The notes beneath the pieces were generated by a model. It was given only the letters and a program-made list of their open reading frames with translations. It was not told the origin of the DNA and made no database searches. This document shows positions 25,717 through 33,304 of a stretch of 64,000 bases of DNA, one piece after another. The DNA comes from Rhodospirillaceae bacterium (GTDB taxonomy: Bacteria > Pseudomonadota > Alphaproteobacteria > DSM-16000 > Inquilinaceae): the NCBI GenBank assembly GCA_020638575.1, contig JACKIH010000003.1, positions 1,407,501-1,471,500 of the forward strand. The letters run 5' to 3'. Position numbers and translations under genes: made by a program. The first letter of the stretch is position 1, and each line of letters opens with the position of its first letter.

Positions 25717-26991
25717 TCAGTCCTTGCTGCCGGCCCGCCAGCGCAAGCCGAAGCCGTAGTGCTGGTCCATCTGCCGGGCGTCGCGGAAGTACTCGGCAAG
25801 CTTGGTCACGCGCAGGCCGCCGCCGGTGTTTTCCAGCATGCAGATGGCGCACAGGCGGGAGTTGTTGTCGCCGTAGTCGAGCCGGACCTCCAAGGGCGGC
25901 TGGTCGGGCGCATTCAGCGTCACCACGCCGTCGGCCTGCGCCCAATTGGGCACGCCTTCGTAGATCATCGCCCACACCAGCACCTTGTCGATCTGGTCCC
26001 AGTGGTGGCCGTTGATGCGCAGGTTTTCGCCGGCGGTCACAGCACCGGTGCGGTCGTCGCCGTCGAGCGCGATATAGGGGAGGTCGGACAGGCTGCCGAA
26101 GTTGCGGCCCAGCGCCTGGATGGCGCCGGCCAGGCCGTCGCGCAGCTTGAACAGGCAGCAGAGGTCGAGGTCGATGCCGCCCGAGCCGCGCTTGGCCATG
26201 CCGAACAGGCCGCGCTTCTGCTCCACCTGGCGCTGCGACCAGTTCAGGTTGACGACGATCTCCCCGAAGCTGTCGCGCGTCTTGGTCAGGTTCACGCCCT
26301 GACCCTTCTTCTCCAGCGTGATCTTCGACAGGTTGACCGGCGACGGGGCGGGCGCCGGCCGTGGCGGGGCCGCGGGTGCCGGCTGCGCCTGTGGGGCCGG
26401 AGCGGGAGACGGCACCGGCGGGGCTGCACCCTCGCCTTCCACATCGACGCCGAACGAGGTGGCCAGCGGCCCAAGCCCGCCGGCAAAGCCCTGGCCGACG
26501 GCGCGGAACTTCCACTCGCCGTTCCTGAGGTAAAGCTCGCCGAACACCATGGCACTTTCCGCAGCACCGCTCAGCGGCAGCGGGAATTCCACCAGTTCGG
26601 CTTCCGAGGCGGCGTCGATCAGCGCGATCACCGCGCGCTGCAACTGGCTGAAGCTCTGGCCGCGCGCCTGGCCTTCGTGGATGGTCACGCAGAAGGCGAC
26701 CCGTTCCACCGCGGCCGGCATGGCGGCGAAATCGATGGAAAACTCCTGGGGTTCGCCGGTGCCAACGGTGCCGGTTTCGAACACCACCGCCCCTTCCGGC
26801 GACATCGGCTGGTTATAGAACACCATGTCCGCGTCGCTGCGCACCTTGCCCGCCGCGGTCAGAAGAAAGGCGGATGCATCCACATCCATCCCAGCCACGC
26901 CCTTGGGCGTCCAGTCCAGCGTCACCCGCACGCGGCTGGCCCCGGTCCCGGAGATCGAGGTATTGCCACCCTGCTGCAAAACCGTCGCCAT
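25717..26991 (-). CDS. TerD-TerA type two-domain protein
   Basis: 424 residues from ATG 26991, with GAGGAGG upstream. Residues 1-190 form a TerD domain with a degraded calcium site (ETGTVGTGEPQEF where GDNRTG-GDDE is expected). A Pro/Ala-rich linker (about 193-225) joins it to a C-terminal TerA/TerD-like domain (LTKTRDSFGEIVVNLNW, GIDLDLCCLFKL, GDDRTGAVTAGENL) that keeps its metal-site pattern. Such TerD-TerA fusions occur in Ter clusters. It faces the MITE-like element only 28 nt upstream, which must carry or displace its promoter. Confidence 0.9.
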   Translation of the reverse strand: MATVLQQGGNTSISGTGASRVRVTLDWTPKGVAGMDVDASAFLLTAAGKVRSDADMVFYNQPMSPEGAVVFETGTVGTGEPQEFSIDFAAMPAAVERVAFCVTIHEGQARGQSFSQLQRAVIALIDAASEAELVEFPLPLSGAAESAMVFGELYLRNGEWKFRAVGQGFAGGLGPLATSFGVDVEGEGAAPPVPSPAPAPQAQPAPAAPPRPAPAPSPVNLSKITLEKKGQGVNLTKTRDSFGEIVVNLNWSQRQVEQKRGLFGMAKRGSGGIDLDLCCLFKLRDGLAGAIQALGRNFGSLSDLPYIALDGDDRTGAVTAGENLRINGHHWDQIDKVLVWAMIYEGVPNWAQADGVVTLNAPDQPPLEVRLDYGDNNSRLCAICMLENTGGGLRVTKLAEYFRDARQMDQHYGFGLRWRAGSKD

Positions 26992-27018
26992 CGTCCCCTC
27001 CTCGTTGGTGTGCGGCCT

Positions 27019-27289
27019 TAGGGCCAATCGACAGTCATCGCGTCGGTCTGGTTCGTGTCCGAAATCGCTGCTGACAAGGAGGAAAGCACAAGGACGTGTG
27101 TGCACGTTCGAGCATTTCCGACGCCGTCGGCGGCGATTTCGGCCGAACCCCAGAGGGGCTGGGCAGAAACCCGCCGCCACGTCGGCGTTCGTCGTCGAAT
27201 ATGCGTGGGCATGTCCTTCCTCCTCACTCCTCGTGGCGGCGGGTCTCTGCTGCCAGCCAGGTCGACGCGATGACTGTCGATTGGCCCTA
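27019..27289. mobile_element. MITE-like element 2 (271 bp, TA-flanked)
   Basis: Perfect 27-bp terminal inverted repeats (beginning TAGGGCCAATCGACAGTCAT) enclose a 271-bp element with TA at each end. The inner 43-bp core at 27189-27231 is 42/43 identical to that of element 1, but the outer arms have diverged after the first five bases. The minus strand carries a ribosome-site-like AGGAGTGAGGAGG before a short reading frame (peptide containing DMPTHIRRR) in both copies. No transposase. Confidence 0.8.
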
Positions 27290-27443
27290 GGGCCGGCTCC
27301 GTCTCCTGTTTCCCGCCGCCAAGTGCCCCGACAAACGCGACGATTTTTCGGCAGATTCAGGGCCCGCCGCGCCAGCGCCCCGGCCTTGCAGCAGGGCGCG
27401 CACGGGGCCAGACCCTGGACGCGTGTGTGCGATATGTGATGCG

Positions 27444-28463
27444 ATGTTGCCCAGGCGCAAGGTGGCACCTGCCACGGTTCCGGCCGTTTCCGCCCTTGTC
27501 CCGCTCCAAAGCCCGCAGCCGACGGTGCCGCCCGTGACCCGCCCGACCCTCAGGCCCGATCTGAGTACCCTGGATCTGGGAGCCACCTTGTACGTGCCGG
27601 CCACCCGCCAGGACCTGGTGCCGCTGGCCAACGGCGACCGTCTGCCGCGCCTGCGCTCGCTGATCTTCTGTACCGAGGACGCGGTGGCCGCCGACCGGGT
27701 GGACGATGCACTCGCCCGGCTGGCCGACATGCTGGCGCGCCTCGGGCCCCGCGGTCCCCATCGCTTCGTCCGGGTGCGCGATCCCGACCTCTTGGCGCGC
27801 ATGCTGGCGATGGCCGATATCGACCGTATCGACGGCTTCGTGCTGCCCAAGATCACGGTGGCGAGCCTGGCCGACTACATGGCGGCCCTGGGCGGCGACC
27901 GCCGCTTCTGGCTGATGCCGACCCTGGAAACCGCCGAAGCCTTCGATCCCGCCGAAGCCCGGGCGCTGCGCATCGCGCTGGCGGCACCGGAGGTGCAGCC
28001 GCGCATCCTGGCCGTGAGGATCGGTGCCAACGACCTGATGAACCTGCTGGGCATCCGCCGCTCGCTCGACCGCACCATCTACGAAACCGCCATCGGCCCC
28101 ACCATCGCCATGCTGGCCGGGCTGTTCCGGCCCTACGGCTTCGCCCTCACCGGCCCGGTGTTCGAGGGGCTGGAGCACACCGAGGTGCTGGCCCGCGAGG
28201 TGCGCCAGGACCTCGACCACGGGCTGTTCGGCAAGACCGCCGTCCACCCCAGCCAGGTGCCGGTGATCGAAGCCGGCTACCGGGTGACGCCGGTGGAGCT
28301 GGAAATGGCCGAGGAGATCTTGAACCCGGTGGCCGAACCGGTGTTTTCGCTGCACGGCGCCATGTGCGAACCGGCCACCCACCGCGCCTGGGCCGAAGCC
28401 ATCCAGGCCCGCCACAAGGTGTTCGGCGTCACCTGGGCGGCGACGGACTGGGCAGGCGGCTAA
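27444..28463 (+). CDS. CitE/HpcH-HpaI family lyase of the Ter metabolite module
   Basis: 339 residues. Conserved blocks are the N-terminal ATLYVPATR, PRGPHRFVRVRDPDLL, DGFVLPKITVASLADYM with its metal-binding region, LMPTLETAEAF (Glu ligand), AVRIGANDLMNLLGIRRS (Asp ligand) and FGKTAVHPSQVPVIEAGYR. These fit the HpcH/HpaI aldolase-citrate lyase fold. Homologues in Ter clusters are predicted to work with PRTase, HAD and StiP proteins to make a nucleoside-like compound (known from comparative genomics; not shown biochemically). The start is uncertain: GTG 27423 is also in frame and no strong ribosome site exists. Confidence 0.85.
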   Translation: MLPRRKVAPATVPAVSALVPLQSPQPTVPPVTRPTLRPDLSTLDLGATLYVPATRQDLVPLANGDRLPRLRSLIFCTEDAVAADRVDDALARLADMLARLGPRGPHRFVRVRDPDLLARMLAMADIDRIDGFVLPKITVASLADYMAALGGDRRFWLMPTLETAEAFDPAEARALRIALAAPEVQPRILAVRIGANDLMNLLGIRRSLDRTIYETAIGPTIAMLAGLFRPYGFALTGPVFEGLEHTEVLAREVRQDLDHGLFGKTAVHPSQVPVIEAGYRVTPVELEMAEEILNPVAEPVFSLHGAMCEPATHRAWAEAIQARHKVFGVTWAATDWAGG

Positions 28464-28472
28464 CGGCAGCCC

Positions 28473-29567
28473 TCAGTCGCGGCCGAGCGTGCGGATCACC
28501 ACCGCCGCCCGGTAGGGCAGATCGGGGTCGTGGCTCCAGGCGGCGCCGCGCGTTTGCGCCAGGTGTAGCAGGTGGGCGACGTCCGGCGCTGCGGGATCGG
28601 CGAGGTAGAGGTGCTCGGGCAGCCGGCGCAGCAGCGCGCGGGTGCTTTCGCCGATGCCGGGCTTCACCCGGTTGCGGTCCTTCAGCCCATGGCGGGCGGC
28701 CAGCCGCGCCACGCAGGCCGCCGAGGTCAAGGCCAGGTGCTGGCGGACCTCATCGTGCCACACCGCGGGCGCCACGGCCGGATCGGCGAGGGCCGCCTCC
28801 AGGTCGGGCATCACGTCGTCGACGAAGCGGCGCGACAAGTCGTGGCCGGTAAGGTGGTGCTGCACCACGCAGGCATGGAAGTCGCCGGGGCCGACCACCT
28901 CGTCGTTCAGCACGGTGCGGCTGACCAGCCCGGAGATCACGGCATTCAGGATGGCCGACGGAATCAGGTAGTCGGCCGCCGTCGCCGCAAGGGCCGCGAC
29001 CCCGGCCAGGTCCGCCACCGCCACCAGTTCCGGCGCCGGCACCGCGGCTCCGCCCGCGTGCTCCGCGCCCAGGCTGCGCACCAGTTCCCCGGCGATGGCG
29101 CCCTTGCCGGTCCAGCCATCGACGAAGACCACGCGGGTTGCGGCGTGGCGCGCCAAGATCCAGTCCAACGCCACCCGGTCGATCCCGCGGTCGCGGATGA
29201 TGGAGACCGAGTAGTGCGCCACCGGCCGGCCCAGCCCCACCAGCGCACGGCGCAGCAGCACACCGACCGGCGTGCCGGCGCGCGCCAGGCTGGCCAGCAC
29301 GATCTCGCCCGCCGGCCGCTCGCGGTGGAGCGCCTTGGCGAGCCGCGCCAGATCGCCGGCGAAGCGCCCGCGGTTGGCCGCCAGCGCTTGATTGAACAGC
29401 GCCAGATAGGTGTCGTCCGGTGCGGCCTCGGCCGACAGCATTTCCGAATAGTGGCGGGCGCCGGACTGGATCAGGCGTTCCTTCTCCGCCACCGGCGTCG
29501 GCGCCAGGTCCACCGGCTTCAGGAGGAAGGTCACGTCGTCGGCCGCGTAGCTGCCGCTGAACCCCAC
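28473..29567 (-). CDS. StiP-family cysteine protease-like protein
   Basis: 364 residues; starts at GTG 29567 (VGFSGSYAADDVTFLLKPVD), 5 nt after the stop of the upstream HAD gene. The StiP-type blocks are SGSYAADDVTFLLKP, TPVAEKERLIQSGARHYSEM, HYSVSIIRDRGIDRVALDW, RVVFVDGWTGKGAI, and FHACVVQHHLTGHDLSRRFVD with a possible active-site His/Cys. StiP occurs in TerD metabolite operons in many bacteria; it is named a cysteine protease but its reaction is unproven. It is cotranscribed with the HAD and PRTase genes. Confidence 0.88.
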   Translation of the reverse strand: MGFSGSYAADDVTFLLKPVDLAPTPVAEKERLIQSGARHYSEMLSAEAAPDDTYLALFNQALAANRGRFAGDLARLAKALHRERPAGEIVLASLARAGTPVGVLLRRALVGLGRPVAHYSVSIIRDRGIDRVALDWILARHAATRVVFVDGWTGKGAIAGELVRSLGAEHAGGAAVPAPELVAVADLAGVAALAATAADYLIPSAILNAVISGLVSRTVLNDEVVGPGDFHACVVQHHLTGHDLSRRFVDDVMPDLEAALADPAVAPAVWHDEVRQHLALTSAACVARLAARHGLKDRNRVKPGIGESTRALLRRLPEHLYLADPAAPDVAHLLHLAQTRGAAWSHDPDLPYRAAVVIRTLGRD

Positions 29568-29571
29568 CCGA

Positions 29572-30324
29572 TCAGCCCCCGGCCAGCCGCTGGGCGAGTT
29601 GGGCGCCGGCCGGCAGGGCGGCGATGTCGCAGGCCAGCAGGAACTCCACATCGGAAAAGCTGTCCCCCAGCCCGATGGCGAACGGGTGCGGCCCGGCGAT
29701 GCGGTCGCGGAACCAGCGCACGGCATGCGCCTTGTCGAGGAACGGCGGCAGCACCGCCAGATTGTTGCCGTTGAGGTGAACGCGCCAGCCGGCCGGCACC
29801 TCCGCGCGCAGCCAATTCGCCACCGTCTCCAGGTCCTCCCACGCCGCGGCGTTGTGCTTGACCGACAGGTAGAGGTCGAGCCCGGCATCGGCGATCACCC
29901 GATGGCGGATATCCAGGCCTTCCATCTCCAGATACACGCCCAGCAGCGCATCCAGCATGTGCAGGGCTTTGGCATGGTCCGCCGAGCGAGCAGCCATGCG
30001 CGCCTGCCACTCCGGGTCCGGCGTGCCGTCGGCCCGGCGGATCAGCCCGCCGAAGCTGCAGATGGCGCCTTGGCTGAAACCCAGCCCCACGCGATTCAGG
30101 GCCTCGCTGTTGCGCCCGGTGGTGGGCACGACACGGGCCGCGACGCTGAGCCAGGCCGCCAGCATCGCCTGGGCATCGGTCATGAACGACAGCGGCTGCC
30201 CCGCCCGGTCCACCGCCGCCACATGCGGTGCCGTGGCGTTCTTGCGGCGCGTCTGGAACAGGGTGTCGTCGAGGTCGAGGAAGACCAGCGGCCGCGGATC
30301 GGCCTCGGGCGGGGTGGGCGTCAT
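29572..30324 (-). CDS. HAD-family phosphatase of the Ter metabolite module
   Basis: 250 residues. Motif I is VFLDLDDTLFQTRRKN; motif II region RVVPTTGRNSEALNRVGL; the C-terminal DSFSDVEFLLACD matches the GDSxSD motif of Cof-type HADs. ATG 30324 overlaps the TGA of the PRTase gene by 4 bp (ATGA). Proteins of this kind accompany StiP and TRSP-PRTase genes in Ter operons and are predicted to dephosphorylate the nucleoside-like product. Confidence 0.9.
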   Translation of the reverse strand: MTPTPPEADPRPLVFLDLDDTLFQTRRKNATAPHVAAVDRAGQPLSFMTDAQAMLAAWLSVAARVVPTTGRNSEALNRVGLGFSQGAICSFGGLIRRADGTPDPEWQARMAARSADHAKALHMLDALLGVYLEMEGLDIRHRVIADAGLDLYLSVKHNAAAWEDLETVANWLRAEVPAGWRVHLNGNNLAVLPPFLDKAHAVRWFRDRIAGPHPFAIGLGDSFSDVEFLLACDIAALPAGAQLAQRLAGG

Positions 30325-31472
30325 GGTTCTTCCGCCATGGCGAACACCATGGCCCCCACCTGTTCGGCCAGAGCGGCCGGCGGGGCCGGCGTTTCGGTGC
30401 ACAAGATCACGTGGTCGTAGGCTCCCGGCGGCACGTTGTAGAGGAAGTTGGGAATGCCGTCGGCGTAGTTGTCCGCGAACGTGCGCACATGGCCGATGGC
30501 GTGGCCCGGCAGCACGGGCGAGCGGGTGGTGGCCTGGCAGCGCACGTCGGCCCCCAGAGCCTCGGCGATGGCTTCGGCCAGCAGGAACGGAAGATAGACG
30601 AACTCCCCGGTGCCCAGCACCAGCACGCGGTCGCCCGGCCCGATGCCCAGCGCGCGCGCCCGCTCCACCCAGCCGGGCTGCAGCAGCGGCGCCGCGGTGA
30701 TGGCGAGCCGGCCATCGTTGCGCTTCAGGAACGGTTTCAGCGCGCCCGTACCGGTGACATCGGGCGGATCGCTGACCGCGAAGTCCGGATCGGCGGTGAA
30801 GGTATAGGTGCCGGAGAGCAGCGACACCGTCTCCATCGCCGCGCCCACCGCCGGCCGGCTGCCCCGCCAATCCGTCAGTACCACGCCCACCCGGCGCTCC
30901 AGGTGGGGACAGGCGGGCGTGAGTGCGGCGGCGAGATTGGCGAAGGTGCGTCCGCTGGTCATCTCGTCGTCGATCAGCACCAGGCTGCGCGCCGCCTTCA
31001 GCCGCTCGGCCGCCGCCTCCCCGGCGGGCGCGTAGAGGATGTGGTCGGCAGCGTGGCTGTGGTCCTCGCGGAACTCCACCAGGCGCCGGCGGCCGAGGGC
31101 ATAGCGCGTGGTGTGGAGGAACACCGCGTCGTTGCGCCCCGTCGCCTCCAGCCAGGCGGCGAACACCCCGGTGCTCAGCGCCACGGCCGTTTCCGCCATG
31201 CCCACCAGCAGCACCGGGCCGGGCAGGTCGGCCGGGATGCCGGCCGCCAGGTCGTGGTAGCTGGCGCGCATGGCCGCGGGATCGGCCGGCAGATGGCGGC
31301 CCAGCACCCGACTGACGAACAGGAAGGCACGCCGCGGATTGTTGCGGGTGGCGAAATCGCATAGCGCGTCGAGATCGCGGCTGCCGCCATCGACCGTCAC
31401 CGTCAGGCGGCCGGCCGGCAGGTCGATCGCCCGCGTCGCGCCGCCCCCTCGCGCCCGTTGCGCTTCGGGCAT
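30321..31472 (-). CDS. Phosphoribosyltransferase with TRSP domain
   Basis: 383 residues; the strong site AAGGAGG lies 5 nt before ATG 31472, so the longer frame is not used. The PRTase_2 domain holds the PRPP loop SLVLIDDEMTSGRTFANLAA (family form DDExTTGxT) after the conserved YAPAGEAAAERLKAAR region. The C-terminal TRSP domain carries the namesake motif in CQATTRSPVLPG and a conserved HVRTFADNYADGIPNFLYN segment. This two-domain form is typical of Ter clusters and is predicted to attach ribose phosphate to a base-like group. First gene of the PRTase-HAD-StiP operon. Confidence 0.93.
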   Translation of the reverse strand: MPEAQRARGGGATRAIDLPAGRLTVTVDGGSRDLDALCDFATRNNPRRAFLFVSRVLGRHLPADPAAMRASYHDLAAGIPADLPGPVLLVGMAETAVALSTGVFAAWLEATGRNDAVFLHTTRYALGRRRLVEFREDHSHAADHILYAPAGEAAAERLKAARSLVLIDDEMTSGRTFANLAAALTPACPHLERRVGVVLTDWRGSRPAVGAAMETVSLLSGTYTFTADPDFAVSDPPDVTGTGALKPFLKRNDGRLAITAAPLLQPGWVERARALGIGPGDRVLVLGTGEFVYLPFLLAEAIAEALGADVRCQATTRSPVLPGHAIGHVRTFADNYADGIPNFLYNVPPGAYDHVILCTETPAPPAALAEQVGAMVFAMAEEP

Positions 31473-31565
31473 CCTGGCCTCCTTGGTGCCCCAGTCCTGT
31501 GCTGCCTGTGCCCAGGCGCGGCCTTTGCTATCATCCTCCATCCCTTGCGTCGTCCAGGAACTGGC

Positions 31566-32810
31566 ATGCAGACCCTTTCACCCGGCCAGAACACCGTGTT
31601 GGAGCGCACCCGCCTGGTGGTGCAGCTCGACCCCCAGGTGGGTATCCCCGGCGGCATGACCGGCGTCGCCCTGTTGCTGAACGCCGCCGACAAGGCGGCC
31701 GACCGCCGCGCCTATGTGGGCGATGCCAACCCCGAGGGGGCGGGCGGCGCGGTCGCCTTCGATGCCGGCAACGGCACCTTCCGGGTGGATCTCGGCCGGC
31801 TGGGGCCGGAGGTGGAGAAGGTGCGGCTGGGCATGGCGCTGCTGGGCGGCCCGTCCACCGGGCGCACCATGGCCGACCTGCGGGCGGTGGAGACCGCCGT
31901 AACCGACGACCTGGGTGCCCGCCTCCTCGCCTTTCCCCTGGATCTGGCCGGCCGCACGGAAACCGCCATGATCCTGCTCGACCTCTACCGCCGCCACGGC
32001 GCCTGGCGGGCCAAGGCGGTGGGCCAGGGCTTCGTGCACGGGTTGAACGCGCTGGGGCGCGCCCACGGGCTCGACATCGTGGAAGCGCAGGACGGCCGAA
32101 TCCTGGTGCGCGACGGCCGCTCGCCCGACGATCCGCCGGCCCCGGAAGCCGGTGACGAGCGGCGCCCGCCGCCACCGCCCGGCACCCGCTATAGCGGCAC
32201 CGGGTTCTGCATTTCCCGCGACGGCTTCTTCCTCACCAACGAGCATGTGATTCGTGACGGCCGCCGGTTCACCGCCCGCAACAACCGCATGGAAGCGGCC
32301 CTGCGCGTCGCCTTCGCCGATCCCATCAACGATCTGGCGCTGCTGCAGGCCGAGCGTGCCGTGGGGGAGCCGACGGCCTTTCGCGACAGCCTGCACCTGG
32401 ACCCCGGGGAGGACGTGGTGACGGTGGGCTACCCGCTGTCGGGCCTGCTCGGCAGCAACGCCCAGGTGACCACCGGTGCGATTTCCGCGCTCACCGGCAC
32501 GGCCAACGACAGCCGCGTGCTGCAGTTCACCGCCCCGGTGCAGACGGGCAATTCCGGCGGGCCGCTGTTCGATGCCTACGGGCTGGTGGTCGGCATCGTC
32601 AGCCACAAGCTGAATGCCGAGCAGATCCACCGCATCACCGGCGACATCCCGCAGAACGTCAACTTCGCGGTGAAGGGGGCGGTGGCCCGCGCCTTCCTGC
32701 TGGCGGCCGGCATCGAGCCGCCGACGGCAGATATCGGCAGCCGCCAGAGTGCCGCGGCGATCGCCAGTGCCGCCCGCGACCGGGTGGTGCAGGTGCTGGT
32801 TGAAGCGTGA
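31566..32810 (+). CDS. TerD-trypsin fusion protein (calcium-sensor-like protease)
   Basis: 414 residues from ATG 31566 (MQTLSPGQNTVLERTRLVVQ). Residues 1-165 are a divergent TerD domain (MTGVALLLNAADKAADRRAY, RVDLGRLGPEVEKVRL, FPLDLAGRTETAMILLDLYR, WRAKAVGQGFVHGL) with the calcium motif largely lost. After a Pro-rich linker, residues about 210-400 form an S1C/trypsin-like domain with catalytic His (LTNEHVIRDG), Asp (DPINDLALL) and Ser (TGNSGGPLFD). No signal peptide is seen, so it should act inside the cell. The fusion ties a stress-sensor fold to proteolysis. It is divergent from the PRTase operon, sharing a promoter region of 93 bp. Confidence 0.9.
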   Translation: MQTLSPGQNTVLERTRLVVQLDPQVGIPGGMTGVALLLNAADKAADRRAYVGDANPEGAGGAVAFDAGNGTFRVDLGRLGPEVEKVRLGMALLGGPSTGRTMADLRAVETAVTDDLGARLLAFPLDLAGRTETAMILLDLYRRHGAWRAKAVGQGFVHGLNALGRAHGLDIVEAQDGRILVRDGRSPDDPPAPEAGDERRPPPPPGTRYSGTGFCISRDGFFLTNEHVIRDGRRFTARNNRMEAALRVAFADPINDLALLQAERAVGEPTAFRDSLHLDPGEDVVTVGYPLSGLLGSNAQVTTGAISALTGTANDSRVLQFTAPVQTGNSGGPLFDAYGLVVGIVSHKLNAEQIHRITGDIPQNVNFAVKGAVARAFLLAAGIEPPTADIGSRQSAAAIASAARDRVVQVLVEA

Positions 32811-32962
32811 TCGCCGTCACAGTCGGACACTTAGCTTTCCCTCAATGTGATCCTGCACAGAGGCTCAGACCTGGTCCGCGCCCCCCCCTCCGGGACATCA
32901 AGGGCGCGGCGAGACACCGGGTAGCGAGCCGCAACGTGAGAAGATCGGGAGGTTAAGGAGTC

Positions 32963-33127
32963 ATGTTGCACCTGACGTCGAACGAAAACGCGCAGTTGGC
33001 ACAGATGATGACCGCCCAGGCCATGCTGCTGCGGGAAGACGGAATGGAAACCGAAGCCGGGGAGCTGCTGGATCGCGCCCGCCAGGTTCGCAAGACCGCC
33101 CGGAGCGCTGCCAAGCGCTGCGCCTAA
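32963..33127 (+). CDS. Short helical protein (54 aa)
   Basis: A clear short gene with GGGAGG and AAGGAG directly before ATG 32963. The translation begins MLHLTSNENAQLAQMMTAQA, continues through an acidic MLLREDGMETEAGELLDRAR and ends with a basic RQVRKTARSAAKRCA tail. Charge segregation suggests one or two amphipathic helices; one Cys near the end. Family unknown. It follows the TerD-trypsin gene by 152 nt on the same strand. Confidence 0.6.
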   Translation: MLHLTSNENAQLAQMMTAQAMLLREDGMETEAGELLDRARQVRKTARSAAKRCA

Positions 33128-33255
33128 GCCGACCGGTAGCGGTCGTTAGCAGATCGGTTCCGCACCCTCCGTCCGGCCACGCGATTGATCGTTCCGGTTC
33201 GCGTGGCCGGATCGGAGCGGGCGCGGGATCCGACCCGGCGCCGCAGACCGGTGTT

Positions 33256-33304
33256 GCGGTCAGGGGCCGTGGTCAGGGGCTGCGGTCAGGGGCTGCGGTC
33301 AGGC
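33256..33304. repeat. Tandem 13-bp repeat
   Basis: Nearly four units of GCGGTCAGGGGCT; the last unit contains the stop codon of the downstream minus-strand fusion gene. Confidence 0.75.

Noticed and set aside
27055..27273. Plus-strand coding frames across MITE-like element 2
   Set aside because: They are not shared in frame with element 1, have no ribosome site, and read as low-complexity peptide.
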